A stretch of 13,036 nucleotides of DNA from Methanobacterium sp. (GTDB lineage: Archaea > Methanobacteriota > Methanobacteria > Methanobacteriales > Methanobacteriaceae). Positions 1 to 9,116 of this stretch are shown piece after piece. Position numbers and translations under genes: made by a program. A model generated the notes under the pieces. It did no database searches and was not told where the DNA came from. It worked only from the letters and a program-made list of their open reading frames with translations. The stretch is taken from positions 1 to 13,036 of the forward strand of contig JAHKLQ010000189.1 in the NCBI GenBank assembly GCA_020854975.1. The letters run 5' to 3'. Within the stretch, counting starts at the first letter, position 1. Each line of letters opens with the position of its first letter.

Positions 1-4
1 ACTT

Positions 5-14
5 ACTTAAATAC
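5..14 (+). promoter_or_regulatory. Possible TATA box upstream of the DEAD-box helicase
   Basis: The bases ACTTAAATAC resemble an archaeal TATA element and lie about 45-54 bases before the ATG at 59. This would give a leader of roughly 20-25 bases carrying the AGGAAG ribosome-binding site at 48-53. The upstream sequence is cut by the window edge and the whole leader is AT-rich, so other TATA placements (for example around 26-34) are equally possible. Confidence 0.35.
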
Positions 15-50
15 ATTATTAATGAATATTTATTTGAATTGAAAATAAGG

Positions 51-1642
<1,592 letters not shown>

Positions 1643-1672
1643 AAAGTCTAATATGATTTAAATAATTTAAAT

Positions 1673-1768
1673 CCCTATTTTTCCCTATTTTTTAAAATCA
1701 ATACCGTATTCCCTATTTTTTTAAATTTTCTATTTTACTTATTTTTATCAATATTTTTTATCAATATT
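1673..1768 (+). terminator. T-tract terminator zone with short repeats
   Basis: The gap after the helicase gene holds many oligo-T runs on the plus strand, as expected for archaeal transcription termination, and no strong hairpin. CCCTATTTTT occurs three times (1673-1682, 1683-1692, 1711-1720) and TATCAATATT twice (1746-1755, 1759-1768). No gene is visible in 1643-1864. Confidence 0.6.
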
Positions 1769-1800
1769 CCTTCCTAAATCAATACTTATTCCTGAAAACA

Positions 1801-1830
1801 TATTCTTTAAAAAAACGAGATAAAAATTAG
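1801..1830 (-). terminator. Probable oligo-T terminator of the minus-strand signalling cluster
   Basis: Read on the minus strand, the sequence after the stop at 1865 contains a five-T run at 1822-1826 and a seven-T run at 1809-1815. This fits an archaeal oligo-U terminator for the operon ending with the RsbW-like gene. No stable stem-loop was seen. Confidence 0.5.
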
Positions 1831-1864
1831 ATTACTTATTTTCTCTATTCATTTCAATTTGATT

Positions 1865-2278
1865 CTATTCAATGTTTTTGTACACGGTGAGACGATTTTT
1901 ACCATCTTTATATTCATAATAAACATTATCTGCCAATGTTTTCAAGAAGTGAATACCTAATCCTCCGGGGGACCTATCTTTTAAAGGAGCGTTTAAATCA
2001 GGTTTAGCCACATTTAATGGGTTGAAAGGTTCACCACAGTCTTCTATCATAAGGATAATCTTATCATTTTCCTCCCAGATGGTGAGATGAATGGGACCAG
2101 TAGTGTGAGTGTAACCATGCAGAATAATATTTGATGCAACTTCATCTGCTGCTAGTTGAAGCTGAAAAATACCCTTATCACCTAAACCTAATTTTTGAGC
2201 ATTTAAAGAGATGAAATCTGCGATTGAAGACAGGTTCTCCAAATCCGCCTTTACATTAAGCTGGAATTTATCACTCAT
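1865..2278 (-). CDS. RsbW/SpoIIAB-like ATP-binding serine kinase (HATPase_c_2)
   Basis: This 137-residue soluble protein has the fold signature of anti-sigma-factor kinases (GHKL ATPases). The N box is at 41-56 (QLAADEVASNIILHGY), with E46 and N50 at the spacing of the catalytic Glu and Mg-binding Asn of SpoIIAB. The G1 box is at 78-87 (IEDCGEPFNP, D80 and G82) and the G2 box at 102-113 (RSPGGLGIHFLK). All ATP-site elements look intact and the length is typical. In bacteria such proteins phosphorylate a STAS partner and hold a sigma factor. Archaea have no sigma70-type factors, so the partner it holds here is unknown. Its ATG directly follows the TGA of the phosphatase gene (TGAATG), with GAGGAGG at 2288-2294 as ribosome-binding site. 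The two products are therefore probably made together as phosphatase and opposing kinase. Confidence 0.9.
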   Translation of the reverse strand: MSDKFQLNVKADLENLSSIADFISLNAQKLGLGDKGIFQLQLAADEVASNIILHGYTHTTGPIHLTIWEENDKIILMIEDCGEPFNPLNVAKPDLNAPLKDRSPGGLGIHFLKTLADNVYYEYKDGKNRLTVYKNIE

Positions 2279-3646
2279 TCAACCAGTCCTCCTCAGAATC
2301 ATGAGGGTGATATCATCGGCCTGCTTGGTGCCAGATGCGAAATCATAAACCTGATCAATGATCTTGTTCTTCAGATCCTCAGGGGATAGTTCATGATTTT
2401 TCTCAATAAGTTTAATTAACCGCCCCTCACCAAACTGTTCTTCCTGCTTGTTCACAGCTTCGGTAACTCCATCAGTGTACAAAACCAGAAGATCACCCTC
2501 CTCTAAATCTACAGTTTTTTCAGCCATTTTAAGACCTTTCATAGCCCCTAAAACCACCCCACCAGTACTCAATCTGATGATTTCATCAGTTTCTCTTCTT
2601 AAAAGAAGAGGGGGGTTATGCCCTGCATTTACAAAGTTAAGCTTATTTTGTTCATGGTTTAGAACACTGTAAAATAGGGTTACAAACATGTCGGAGTGAG
2701 GTTCCTCATTAATGAAGTTGTTGACGCTTTCTATCATTCTACCCACACCTGGATTTCGACAGGCTTTAGCCCTTAAGAGAGTACGTGAAAACGCCATGAA
2801 CAGTGCTGCTGGGATTCCTTTACCAGAAACATCCCCAATGGTCAGACCAGTTTGTTCACTGGAGATAGGTATAAAATCATAAAAATCACCACCTACTTCC
2901 TGGGCAGGTATGCTGGTGGCAGCTAGCTGGTAATTCTCAATTAGGGGTATGGTGTGGGGTAAGAAGCTTTCCTGGATCTGATGAGCAATTTCCAATTCTT
3001 TCTTCTTCCTTTCAAGTTGAGCAGAGAGTTTGTCCCTTTCTTTTTTGGTTTTACGTTCTTTTATGAGGTTAGTGATCATAAAGGCGAAAATAAACATCCC
3101 TATGGCATTGGCCAGTATCATGGGAATATATAACTCTTCAACCACTTCCAGGGCCTGGGCAAAAGGAGAAGCCAATATTAACGCCAGGATCATATGGAAA
3201 CTTTCCATGATAATGGCAAATAAAACCGCCCCCCAGATACCAATAAACCGTTTGCGGTTGGCCAGGTAGATCATACCTGCAAATAGTCCTGCCAGAATGG
3301 TGGATAATGAACAGGGGATGCAGGTAAATCCACCCATGGTTAAACGATGTAAACCTCCTATTAATCCAGCTCCCAGACCAACAATGGGACCTCCAACCAG
3401 TCCAGCTACCATGGGTCCTAGATCACGTACATTGGCAACGGCTCCAAAAATTTCAAAACCGGAGTAAGAACCGTAGATAGATATGGCTCCAAATATTAAG
3501 ATAAGGATTACCTGGTTTTTGAAGGTTAATTTACCTTCAAGAACTTCAGTGAAGTATTTCAAACGGCTCAGAAGGTAGGCTATGACTATGATAACACATA
3601 CTTTCTCTACCAGATCAGTAAGTAGGCTTATAGTTAAGGATGCCAT
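2279..3646 (-). CDS. Membrane-bound SpoIIE/RsbU-type PP2C phosphatase with 5TMR-LYT sensor domain
   Basis: This 455-residue protein probably dephosphorylates a phosphorylated STAS protein in response to a membrane signal. The first ~195 residues are hydrophobic with about six membrane spans (near 5-27, 44-62, 75-100, 112-128, 135-160, 174-195). They resemble the 5TMR-LYT sensor (LytS/YhcK type), with RDLGPMVAGLVGGP at 74-87 and GGFTCIPCSLST at 105-116. A charged, probably coiled-coil linker (196-222) leads to the SpoIIE domain: QIQESFLP (223-230), GGDFYD (252-257), GDVSGKG (271-277), AGHNPP (341-346), TDG (391-393) and ADD (443-445). D254, D272, D392 and D445 are the expected metal-binding acids, so it should be active. 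The ATG at 3646 is the only plausible start, because an in-frame stop lies just upstream. It has no Shine-Dalgarno sequence, which suggests a leaderless mRNA. Confidence 0.92.
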   Translation of the reverse strand: MASLTISLLTDLVEKVCVIIVIAYLLSRLKYFTEVLEGKLTFKNQVILILIFGAISIYGSYSGFEIFGAVANVRDLGPMVAGLVGGPIVGLGAGLIGGLHRLTMGGFTCIPCSLSTILAGLFAGMIYLANRKRFIGIWGAVLFAIIMESFHMILALILASPFAQALEVVEELYIPMILANAIGMFIFAFMITNLIKERKTKKERDKLSAQLERKKKELEIAHQIQESFLPHTIPLIENYQLAATSIPAQEVGGDFYDFIPISSEQTGLTIGDVSGKGIPAALFMAFSRTLLRAKACRNPGVGRMIESVNNFINEEPHSDMFVTLFYSVLNHEQNKLNFVNAGHNPPLLLRRETDEIIRLSTGGVVLGAMKGLKMAEKTVDLEEGDLLVLYTDGVTEAVNKQEEQFGEGRLIKLIEKNHELSPEDLKNKIIDQVYDFASGTKQADDITLMILRRTG

Positions 3647-3664
3647 GTAAATCTAATATTTTAA

Positions 3665-3683
3665 TATAGATATTCTATCTATA
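3665..3683. promoter_or_regulatory. Palindrome upstream of the phosphatase gene, candidate operator
   Basis: TATAGATATTCTATCTATA is a perfect inverted repeat with 8-bp arms and a 3-base centre. It lies 19-37 bases before the ATG of the SpoIIE-type gene. That is where the TATA box of a leaderless transcript would sit, so a bound protein could block TBP. The DNA is AT-rich, which raises the chance of accidental palindromes. Confidence 0.4.
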
Positions 3684-3693
3684 AATTTTCACA

Positions 3694-3723
3694 ATATCAT
3701 CATATATCATCAAATATCATCAT
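3694..3723. repeat. Three tandem 10-bp repeats
   Basis: Three exact 10-base units lie head to tail: ATATCATCAT (3694-3703), ATATCATCAA (3704-3713) and ATATCATCAT (3714-3723). A period of one helical turn puts each unit on the same DNA face, as in some cooperative regulator-binding arrays. The array sits 11 bases from the palindrome at 3665-3683, in the 112-base gap between the STAS and phosphatase genes. Confidence 0.75.
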
Positions 3724-3758
3724 AATCATTGTTATCTATTAATTTATTATTCAGCCAT

Positions 3759-4091
3759 CTAAAAACTGGCCATAGCCTCTTCTTTTTTAGCGTAGATAGC
3801 AAAAAGCTGAGTGAAACCTGCGATTTCAAAGACTTCCTGAACGTAAGGTTGTAAAGAGGATAGTTTTAAATTACCTCCCAATTTATTCAGCTTTTTAAGT
3901 GAGGAAAGCATCACCCTTAAACCTGAACTACTGATATAGTCTACTCCAGCAAGATCAACAACCATATTCAATTTACCAGAATCAATAAGCTCATTAAACT
4001 TGTTTTCTAATAGATTTGAGTTGTAGGCATCTAACCGACCTTTCAAACATATTATTTCCACTTCATTTACACTTTCTTCTGTTATATTCAT
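3759..4091 (-). CDS. STAS-domain anti-anti-sigma-like protein (SpoIIAA/RsbV family)
   Basis: This 110-residue protein is a single STAS domain, the phosphorylation switch of partner-switching systems. The family pattern is clear: an N-terminal strand with CLKGRLDAYNS (15-25), then VVDLAGVDYISSSGLRVML (44-62), where the SSG turn (S55-S56-G57) holds the expected phosphorylation site. The C-terminal helix region follows, with VQEVFEIAGFTQLF (84-97). In bacteria the unphosphorylated form captures the RsbW-type kinase, and the SpoIIE/RsbU phosphatase regenerates it; both partner types are encoded alongside. A GTG at 4097 would extend the protein by two residues. It lies only one base from the GGGGAG at 4099-4104, however, while the ATG at 4091 has a seven-base spacing and is preferred. 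The gene sits 79 bases after the acetyltransferase fusion gene and 112 bases before the phosphatase gene, probably in one transcription unit. Confidence 0.92.
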   Translation of the reverse strand: MNITEESVNEVEIICLKGRLDAYNSNLLENKFNELIDSGKLNMVVDLAGVDYISSSGLRVMLSSLKKLNKLGGNLKLSSLQPYVQEVFEIAGFTQLFAIYAKKEEAMASF

Positions 4092-4122
4092 TTGCACACT
4101 CCCCTATCAATAACCTAATATT

Positions 4123-4141
4123 ATTAAATGGACTATTTAAT
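4123..4141. promoter_or_regulatory. Second 19-bp palindrome, upstream of the STAS gene
   Basis: ATTAAATGGACTATTTAAT has perfect 7-bp arms around five bases. It lies 32-50 bases before the STAS ATG and beside a TATA-like stretch at about 4114-4126 (minus strand). The layout matches the palindrome at 3665-3683 when that one is read as 7-5-7, and the half-site TARAT is shared. It could be a common operator, or chance in AT-rich DNA. Confidence 0.35.
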
Positions 4142-4170
4142 TCCTGTTAAACTATTAATTACGGTTTAAG

Positions 4171-5658
4171 TTAGCTGGAGTGGGTTTTCCATTCCTGCAC
4201 TATATAATTAAATATGTCTTTAGCAAATTCAGAGTACACATCTACATTTTCAGGATCAAAAGCCACATTATTGAGATATTGCAAGCGTAGGGCATCACCA
4301 TCCAAGTATTCAGGCATCAGGCCACAAAAGAAAAATCCCATTTTTTCAATTAGTGGACATAATATAGCAGTGTTGGGGTCCTTTAATGGAAGGTCTAGAA
4401 CTATTAGTTCAACTTTTTTCTCTTTTAGATCCTTTGTCTGGAGTTTTAGTTCATCCATGAAATCTGTTCCGTACTGGTTAACTCTTAAAAAAGCACTGGC
4501 CATTTCTGGCAAAAAGTGTGAATAAATATCCGAATGCGGTGCTAAATTCACTTTATCAGGATCTGCTATTTTTAAAATTCGTTTTAATCCAGTGTGTTTG
4601 TAGATTTTCCTGAGCATATGCTGATGTTTATAAGGTAAAAACACTGTTTGTTCTTGATCGGGGGCTACAAGCACGTAAAAGAGAGCTACAGTCCGACGAA
4701 TCTTTGCCTCCTCGGTTTTCATCTTTTTATAAATAGCGGTGGGTGGAGAATGTGCCAACACAAAACCAGTCTCTTTAGCACCCATCTTCACATTTGACTT
4801 TTGAGAGGCCACATGAACCGTCACTGCCCTACTGTAAAGGCCTAAAATACCTTTAGCTGCTACTTCTTCCATCATCATTTTCTTCATTTTGGGGAAAAGT
4901 CCCCTTCCACGGTATCGAGGGTCAACTGCAGCCAGGGCAGATTCTCCCACATGGTCTTCCGGAGTTTCCAGGAAAACTCCTAGGTGTCCCACAATTTCAT
5001 CCTGTTCATCTACAGCTACACAAGAAGTTACCAGTCCTGATTTCATTAAAGATGCAAACTTTTCAGGATAATAAATCTCTTCATGGGGATAAGTGTAGCC
5101 ATAAACCCGATATATTAACTTGGCCAGAGATACAGTTTCATCGGGACGCATCAAACGCAAATCAATCTTTTCTGAATGGGGAGCCAAGTTTTCTTTAGAA
5201 GATATGGAGTTAACTGGTGGAGATTCAAATTCATTAACAGATTCAAAGGGGAAATTTTTGATCAGTTCCACCATTTTACCTTTTTTCCCCAAGTATTTAC
5301 TTTTAATTTCGTCAGTACAGGCTCTCATCAATTTAACTCCAATATCAGAGGTTTTATCTTCATTTAATCGTTGAAGGTTAAAGGGCATGCCCTGATCTCG
5401 TATTGTAATCCGAAAACAGGTGGGTTCACGGTGAATTTTCACCTTATAATAACCATGTTCACCAGGTTCATAGGCATGTTCTATGACGTTATGACAAGCC
5501 TCCTCTGTTGCCAGTTCTAAATCCCTCACAGAGGATTCATCCAATCCATAACTGGATGCAACATCACGCACAGTTCGTAAAACTATGGGGAGCAGTTTTA
5601 ACTCAGCTTTAACTTTTAATGAGGCTAAAGTTTCTCTATCAACTGTAGCAGGGCTCAT
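4171..5658 (-). CDS. RsbW-like ATPase fused to a GNAT acetyltransferase
   Basis: This 495-residue protein joins three parts. Residues ~12-137 form an RsbW-type GHKL domain: N box ELATEEACHNVIEHAY (48-63; E53 and N57), G1 box IRDQGMPFN (86-94) and a degenerate G2 box SDIGVKLMR (104-112). Residues ~165-312 look like a GNAT domain, with the acetyl-CoA loop VDPRYRGRGLF at 245-255 (R248-x-x-G251-x-G253). Residues ~320-495 are a further alpha/beta region; MGFFFCGLMPEYLDGDALR (440-458) looks like the end of a second GNAT-like fold, an inference. No membrane segment was seen. ATP binding and acetyl transfer are predicted; the acetylated substrate is unknown. The ATG at 5658 has AGGGGAGG eight bases upstream (5667-5674). 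It is the first gene of the four-gene signalling cluster, so the fused enzyme may be the controlled output of the STAS switch. The weak G2 box means it may bind partners better than it phosphorylates them. Confidence 0.85.
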   Translation of the reverse strand: MSPATVDRETLASLKVKAELKLLPIVLRTVRDVASSYGLDESSVRDLELATEEACHNVIEHAYEPGEHGYYKVKIHREPTCFRITIRDQGMPFNLQRLNEDKTSDIGVKLMRACTDEIKSKYLGKKGKMVELIKNFPFESVNEFESPPVNSISSKENLAPHSEKIDLRLMRPDETVSLAKLIYRVYGYTYPHEEIYYPEKFASLMKSGLVTSCVAVDEQDEIVGHLGVFLETPEDHVGESALAAVDPRYRGRGLFPKMKKMMMEEVAAKGILGLYSRAVTVHVASQKSNVKMGAKETGFVLAHSPPTAIYKKMKTEEAKIRRTVALFYVLVAPDQEQTVFLPYKHQHMLRKIYKHTGLKRILKIADPDKVNLAPHSDIYSHFLPEMASAFLRVNQYGTDFMDELKLQTKDLKEKKVELIVLDLPLKDPNTAILCPLIEKMGFFFCGLMPEYLDGDALRLQYLNNVAFDPENVDVYSEFAKDIFNYIVQEWKTHSS

Positions 5659-5717
5659 AATCCAAGCCTCCCCTGATTAATTACCAGTGAGTGGGGATCA
5701 CTATCAGTGTTTAATCC

Positions 5718-5728
5718 GGATATAAACA
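5718..5728 (-). promoter_or_regulatory. Possible TATA box for the signalling cluster
   Basis: On the minus strand the sequence GTTTATATCC (about 5719-5728) resembles an archaeal TATA box. It would start transcription near 5695-5700, giving a leader of about 40 bases before the ATG at 5658. Within this leader TCCCC and GGGGA could pair and cover the ribosome-binding site, but the stem is only five base pairs. Confidence 0.3.
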
Positions 5729-5785
5729 GGTGGCAATAGATTCCATAATATCTGGTTGGAATAAACAGAAAAACAGGAATATTAG

Positions 5786-5998
5786 TTTTATTCTCCCTAC
5801 ATATTCCATCCTCAAAACAGGATTTTTTCAAGACAACCCCTCCATAATTATTTAGAGCTTCATTTAAAATATAGATTTGGATTTTTCCTGTCAAATAATG
5901 AGTTCAGGCAGAGGTTAGATGCTATGATGAAAATTAATAGTGAACATGATATGGATTATATCTTATTTTCACAAATCCGTGAGATGGATGCATTTTAA
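5786..5998 (+). pseudogene. Possible gene remnant or small ORF
   Basis: A plus-strand frame stays open for 70 codons between TAG at 5783 and TAA at 5996. Its last ~45 residues read like normal protein (for example GFFLSNNEFRQRLDAM and DMDYILFSQIREMDAF), with codon use like the neighbours. The only ATG codons near its start are at 5924 and 5927, preceded by GAGGT at 5911-5915, which would give a 24-residue peptide. The earlier part has no start codon of its own. It may be the 3' end of a decayed gene whose 5' part is lost, or chance. I recognise no family. It overlaps the upstream region of the acetyltransferase fusion gene on the opposite strand. Confidence 0.3.
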
Positions 5999-6002
5999 GT
6001 AA

Positions 6003-6020
6003 AATTAGGATAAAAAAGGG
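6003..6020 (-). terminator. Oligo-T terminator of the DUF5518 pair
   Basis: On the minus strand, downstream of the stop at 6071, the sequence runs into CCCTTTTTT (T run at 6012-6017) followed by a short T-rich stretch. This is a likely archaeal oligo-U terminator. The rest of 5999-6070 shows no gene. Confidence 0.4.
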
Positions 6021-6070
6021 TAAATTAAATTATCATCTTATCTTTCTAGGAAGAAGTTATTTTTTCTTAC

Positions 6071-6442
6071 TTATTTATCTGCTTTAATATTTTTTTCTTC
6101 AGTTTTTCCGGTGGCTAAAATTCCGATAACACCACCTATGATCCCTAAAATTGCACTACTAATGAAACTGATCAGTGCATTTTCCACGACAAATGTAAAA
6201 CTTCCTGGAAGGAATATGATGGCAGCTAATAAAGAACCCATTCCACCTGCAAGCCCACCATTTACAATTCCCTCTTGATAGGTGCCACCTGCCCAATATG
6301 CTGCAATTAAACCTCCAATTATGGGTGCAAAAGTACTAATAAAAACCGAAACTGCAGTATCCACTGTTCGGAAAAAAGTTCCAACTATTTCCAATGCAAT
6401 TGTTACCACAAAACCTATTGCAACTGCCGTCCAATTAACCAT
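6071..6442 (-). CDS. DUF5518-like small membrane protein, copy 1
   Basis: This 123-residue hydrophobic protein has about four membrane segments (roughly 5-24, 33-52, 60-80, 86-110) and a short charged tail (TGKTEEKNIKADK). It is rich in GxxxG-type glycine motifs, including APIIGGLIAAYWAGG (39-53) and GIIGGVIGIL (100-109). I assign it to the DUF5518 family, membrane proteins of unknown function common in Methanobacteriales; the assignment is from memory of the family pattern. An ATG at 6457 would add five residues. GGAGG (6450-6454) inside that extension is an eight-base-spaced ribosome-binding site for the ATG at 6442, and the resulting MVNWTAVAIG start matches MTNWTPVIIG of the next gene. 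It lies downstream of its paralogue on the same strand. Function unknown. Confidence 0.8.
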   Translation of the reverse strand: MVNWTAVAIGFVVTIALEIVGTFFRTVDTAVSVFISTFAPIIGGLIAAYWAGGTYQEGIVNGGLAGGMGSLLAAIIFLPGSFTFVVENALISFISSAILGIIGGVIGILATGKTEEKNIKADK

Positions 6443-6561
6443 TTTTCCATCCTCCATCTCTTTTATTTTTTAAAATGATGTGTAATGAAATGAGTCAATA
6501 AATATGCATATTGGTGTAGGATATGGTGTTTCAGTTGTTATTTATAACTTGGAAATGTCTA

Positions 6562-6873
6562 TCATCCCTTAATCAATATTCCAATAACTCCACCAATAAC
6601 TCCCAGTATAAGGCCAATTATGAAACCTAATGCTATACCTCCTATAATTGCGGTGAATGCACCTAATAAAACTGCACCCAGGATTGCACCACCAAAAGCA
6701 CCAGCAATACCACCACTAACTGCACCATCCTTATAGTCCCCTCCAGTCATATAAGCTGCTACCAAACCGCCAATAATCGGTGCTAAAACACCTAAAAATG
6801 GTATAAACACACCTATAAAACCAACTATTACGGTTATGATTATCCCTATGATAACTGGGGTCCAATTGGTCAT
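6562..6873 (-). CDS. DUF5518-like small membrane protein, copy 2
   Basis: This 103-residue protein is almost wholly hydrophobic, with about four membrane segments. Glycine-zipper stretches include APIIGGLVAAYMTGG (31-45), SGGIAGAFGGAILG (53-66) and GVIGGVIGIL (91-100). It is a clear paralogue of the product at 6071-6442: the same N-terminus, the same central APIIGG/AAY/GG-Y-GG block and the same C-terminal IGGVIGIL, without the charged tail. The ATG at 6873 follows GGTGA, a match to the archaeal anti-Shine-Dalgarno, and a TTATAAAAAA stretch about 21-31 bases upstream could be its TATA box. The two genes are 119 bases apart and may have separate promoters. Function is unknown; the dense glycine packing suggests a tight helix bundle or oligomer in the membrane. 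Confidence 0.8.
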   Translation of the reverse strand: MTNWTPVIIGIIITVIVGFIGVFIPFLGVLAPIIGGLVAAYMTGGDYKDGAVSGGIAGAFGGAILGAVLLGAFTAIIGGIALGFIIGLILGVIGGVIGILIKG

Positions 6874-6917
6874 TTTTCACCATTGAGTTTAATTTTTTTT
6901 ATAATGTCCAGTTTTAC

Positions 6918-6946
6918 AAAACCCTTTTTACTTGATCTGGGGTTTT
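6918..6946 (-). terminator. Hairpin downstream of prs
   Basis: AAAACCC (6918-6924) and GGGTTTT (6940-6946) form a seven-base-pair stem with a 15-base loop, about 70 bases after the prs stop on the minus strand. The TTTT in its 3' arm makes it a possible terminator for prs, lying before the promoter of the DUF5518 gene at 6873. The T tract is short, so this is tentative. Confidence 0.4.
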
Positions 6947-7013
6947 ATTTGATTGTTTTTACTCGATTTGGTAATTTTCAAACAAATACGTAATGAACGG
7001 GTTATGATCTGAT

Positions 7014-7880
7014 CTAAAAACCTTTTTTCAAAGCATCAGCCACCAAACGTGCCACTGAAACGTTACTCACTTCTGATTTGAGGGTGTCTGTTCCCACCAC
7101 ATCATGAGCTCCAGCTGCAAATATCTTCAACAGGGCGTCCTCAACTAAGACTGGGTGCACACAGCTAACCACTATCCTCCTGGCACCATGTTCTTTTAAG
7201 ATGCCACAGGCATTGACAATGGTTCCTCCGGTACTGATGATATCATCAATGATAACCACATCTCTACCATCAACATCTAGATTTTTAGGTTTGGTCTCTA
7301 CCTTCTCAGGTGATATACGAATTTTCTCCAGATAATCTGATTCACAGTTCAACAGGTTAGATATTTCCTGAGCAAAACCTAGAGCACCCTTATCTGGTGC
7401 TACAATTACTGGATCATCAACATTATCTTCCACATACTGGGCTATGGTGGGCATAGCAGACAGGTTATAGGTAGGAATGTTGAAAAGATCACATATACTA
7501 TTCTCATGGAGGTTTATACTGTAGACTTCACTGGCACCTGCATATTGTATCAAATCACATACCACATCTGCAGATACAGCTTCTCCAGGATTAAAACGTT
7601 TCTCTTGCCTACCATAACCAAAATAAGGTATCACGGTGCGTATATTAGTTATGCCCATGCTACGAATGGTTTTAAGGATTAGAAAGAGTTCCATAAGATT
7701 TTCATCTTGAGGGTAGCCAGTAGATTGCACTACTATTACTCCCTCTTCAACATCACCTTTGATCCGAATGTAACGTTCTCCATCAGGAAATTTTCGACTT
7801 TCAAGGGGACAAAGCACATCATCCATTTCATGGGCAATATTTGCTGCCAGTTTCTGGGAAGAAGATCCTCCGATTATCAT
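7014..7880 (-). CDS. prs: Ribose-phosphate pyrophosphokinase (PRPP synthetase)
   Basis: The enzyme transfers pyrophosphate from ATP to ribose 5-phosphate, making PRPP for purine, pyrimidine, histidine, tryptophan and NAD synthesis in the cytoplasm. Seen in the 288-residue product: IIGGSSSQKLA (2-12), FPDGE (31-35), the ATP-binding region PYFGYGRQEKRF (85-96), PDKG (162-165), the flexible-loop lysine in LEKIRIS (184-190), and the PRPP-binding loop DVVIIDDIISTGGT (207-220). The length fits the shorter archaeal Prs class rather than the ~310-residue bacterial one. An ATG at 7892 would add four residues. The ATG at 7880 is preferred because GGTGAT (7886-7891) then serves as ribosome-binding site and the protein begins MIIGGS, as archaeal homologues usually do. 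The gene is divergent from hypA across 183 bases. Confidence 0.95.
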   Translation of the reverse strand: MIIGGSSSQKLAANIAHEMDDVLCPLESRKFPDGERYIRIKGDVEEGVIVVQSTGYPQDENLMELFLILKTIRSMGITNIRTVIPYFGYGRQEKRFNPGEAVSADVVCDLIQYAGASEVYSINLHENSICDLFNIPTYNLSAMPTIAQYVEDNVDDPVIVAPDKGALGFAQEISNLLNCESDYLEKIRISPEKVETKPKNLDVDGRDVVIIDDIISTGGTIVNACGILKEHGARRIVVSCVHPVLVEDALLKIFAAGAHDVVGTDTLKSEVSNVSVARLVADALKKGF

Positions 7881-7957
7881 TAAAATCACCATAAATTGAT
7901 TAAAATATTACTAAAGATTCTGAATAGTTTATTTCAACTTCCAGGGCTATTAGTGCC

Positions 7958-8047
<90 letters not shown>

Positions 8048-8063
8048 CTAAAGAGGTAGCTCA

Positions 8064-9093
<1,030 letters not shown>

Positions 9094-9116
9094 ACAAAAA
9101 TAGGTATGGTGATGGG

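Noticed and set aside
3694..3723. CRISPR-like repeat array.
   Set aside because: The units are only 10 bases, directly adjacent with no spacers, and no cas genes are present.
1865..5658. A sigma factor or other transcription factor as target of the switch.
   Set aside because: No gene in the window encodes a DNA-binding or sigma-like protein, and archaea are not known to use sigma70-type factors.
5655..5894. 79-codon minus-strand frame whose stop overlaps the ATG of the acetyltransferase fusion gene.
   Set aside because: It needs a TTG start without a ribosome-binding site, its residue mix is unlike a folded protein, and the next gene has its own strong Shine-Dalgarno sequence.
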